From: Halococcaceae archaeon
GTDB taxonomy: Archaea > Halobacteriota > Halobacteria > Halobacteriales > Halalkalicoccaceae
Assembly: GCA_007129135.1 (NCBI GenBank)
Contig: SKWB01000136.1
Location: 1-6,380, forward strand
Direction of reading: 5' to 3'
DNA length: 6,380 nt
The stretch's first letter is position 1. The number at the start of each line of letters is the position of its first letter. The position numbers and the translations under genes are program-made. Of this stretch, positions 6,003 through 6,380 are shown piece by piece. Under the pieces are notes generated by a model, which was not told the origin of the DNA, made no database searches, and worked only from the letters and a program-made list of their open reading frames with translations.

Positions 6003-6380
6003 TCAGTCCGAGAAGAGGCTGGTGTGGACCGGCGCGTACTCGGCCGTCGAGTCCTCGACGGTGTCGGTGACGGCCCGACCACGGACGCCGTCGGCGAGGA
6101 AGTCGGCGATCGGCGGGCCGACCTTCTCCGGCTCGACGAGGAAGGCGTCGTGGCCGTGGTCGGACTCGATCACGTGGTGGGCGACCGGGGAGTCGCTCTC
6201 CCGGAGCGCCTCCGCGAGCGTCTCGGACTGCTCGGTCGTGAAGTGCCAGTCGCCGGTAAAGGACATGACCAGGAGCTCCCCCTCGAAGGCGGCCAGCGCG
6301 TCGGCGTCGGACTCGTAGCCGGCCGAGAGGTCGAAGTCGTCCATCGCCCGGGTCATGTAGAGGTAGCTGTTCGCGTCGAA
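6003..6380 (-). CDS. metX: Homoserine O-acetyltransferase (MetX family), C-terminal part (cut at right edge)
   Basis: Only the last 125 residues are visible; the frame stays open to base 6380, so the true start lies beyond the window and the ATG at 6356 is internal. The enzyme transfers an acetyl group from acetyl-CoA to homoserine, activating it for sulfhydrylation toward methionine. Visible family signatures are [18 protein letters not shown] at the cut edge, then SFTGDWHF with the predicted catalytic Asp (visible residue 44), and [10 protein letters not shown] with the predicted catalytic His (visible residue 77). The nucleophilic Ser motif lies outside. This alpha/beta-hydrolase family also includes serine O-acyltransferases involved in cysteine synthesis. 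The visible part cannot separate these roles, and the adjacent serB makes the serine option worth keeping in mind. The stop codon lies 86 nt from the convergent serB stop. Confidence 0.88.
   Translation of the reverse strand, partial: FDANSYLYMTRAMDDFDLSAGYESDADALAAFEGELLVMSFTGDWHFTTEQSETLAEALRESDSPVAHHVIESDHGHDAFLVEPEKVGPPIADFLADGVRGRAVTDTVEDSTAEYAPVHTSLFSD

Overview
The window is a stretch of haloarchaeal chromosome. It is very GC-rich, and the predicted proteins are strongly acidic (Asp/Glu-rich with few Lys). There is a Tat-type lipoprotein start with a long acidic linker, and AT-rich boxes sit about 27 bases upstream of some start codons, as in leaderless haloarchaeal promoters. The genus cannot be fixed from what is visible. 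I see no mobile element, CRISPR array, tRNA or rRNA, and base composition looks even throughout.

Layout, left to right. (1) 1-260, minus: N-terminal part of a Tat-exported, lipid-anchored protein with a very acidic linker, cut by the window edge; a good leaderless-type promoter lies just upstream. (2) 348-2766, minus: serA (D-3-phosphoglycerate dehydrogenase) followed 7 nt later by a six-helix YihY/BrkB-family membrane protein that starts at a GTG, very probably one transcript. (3) 2767-2861: a compact divergent intergenic region with a promoter-like box for serA and a perfect 7+7 dyad next to the start of the plus-strand gene. (4) 2862-4286, plus: an M20-family amidohydrolase closely resembling AbgB (p-aminobenzoyl-glutamate hydrolase subunit B). 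(5) 4440-5144, plus: a DUF4013-type haloarchaeal membrane protein, preceded by a 153-nt gap with a TATA-like box, an imperfect direct repeat and a small hairpin. (6) 5281-5916, plus: serB (phosphoserine phosphatase). (7) 6003-6380, minus: the C-terminal third of metX (homoserine O-acetyltransferase family), convergent with serB and separated from it by a hairpin-forming spacer.

The metabolic theme is serine and sulfur amino acid supply. SerA makes 3-phosphohydroxypyruvate, SerB releases serine from phosphoserine, and MetX activates homoserine for methionine synthesis. The phosphoserine aminotransferase step is not in the window. The M20 hydrolase and the two membrane proteins have no established link to this pathway; their position between the serine genes is suggestive only. 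I found no convincing unknown multi-gene system. The most worthwhile leads are regulatory: the dyad at 2839-2857, the repeat and hairpin upstream of the DUF4013 gene, and the tight serA-YihY coupling.
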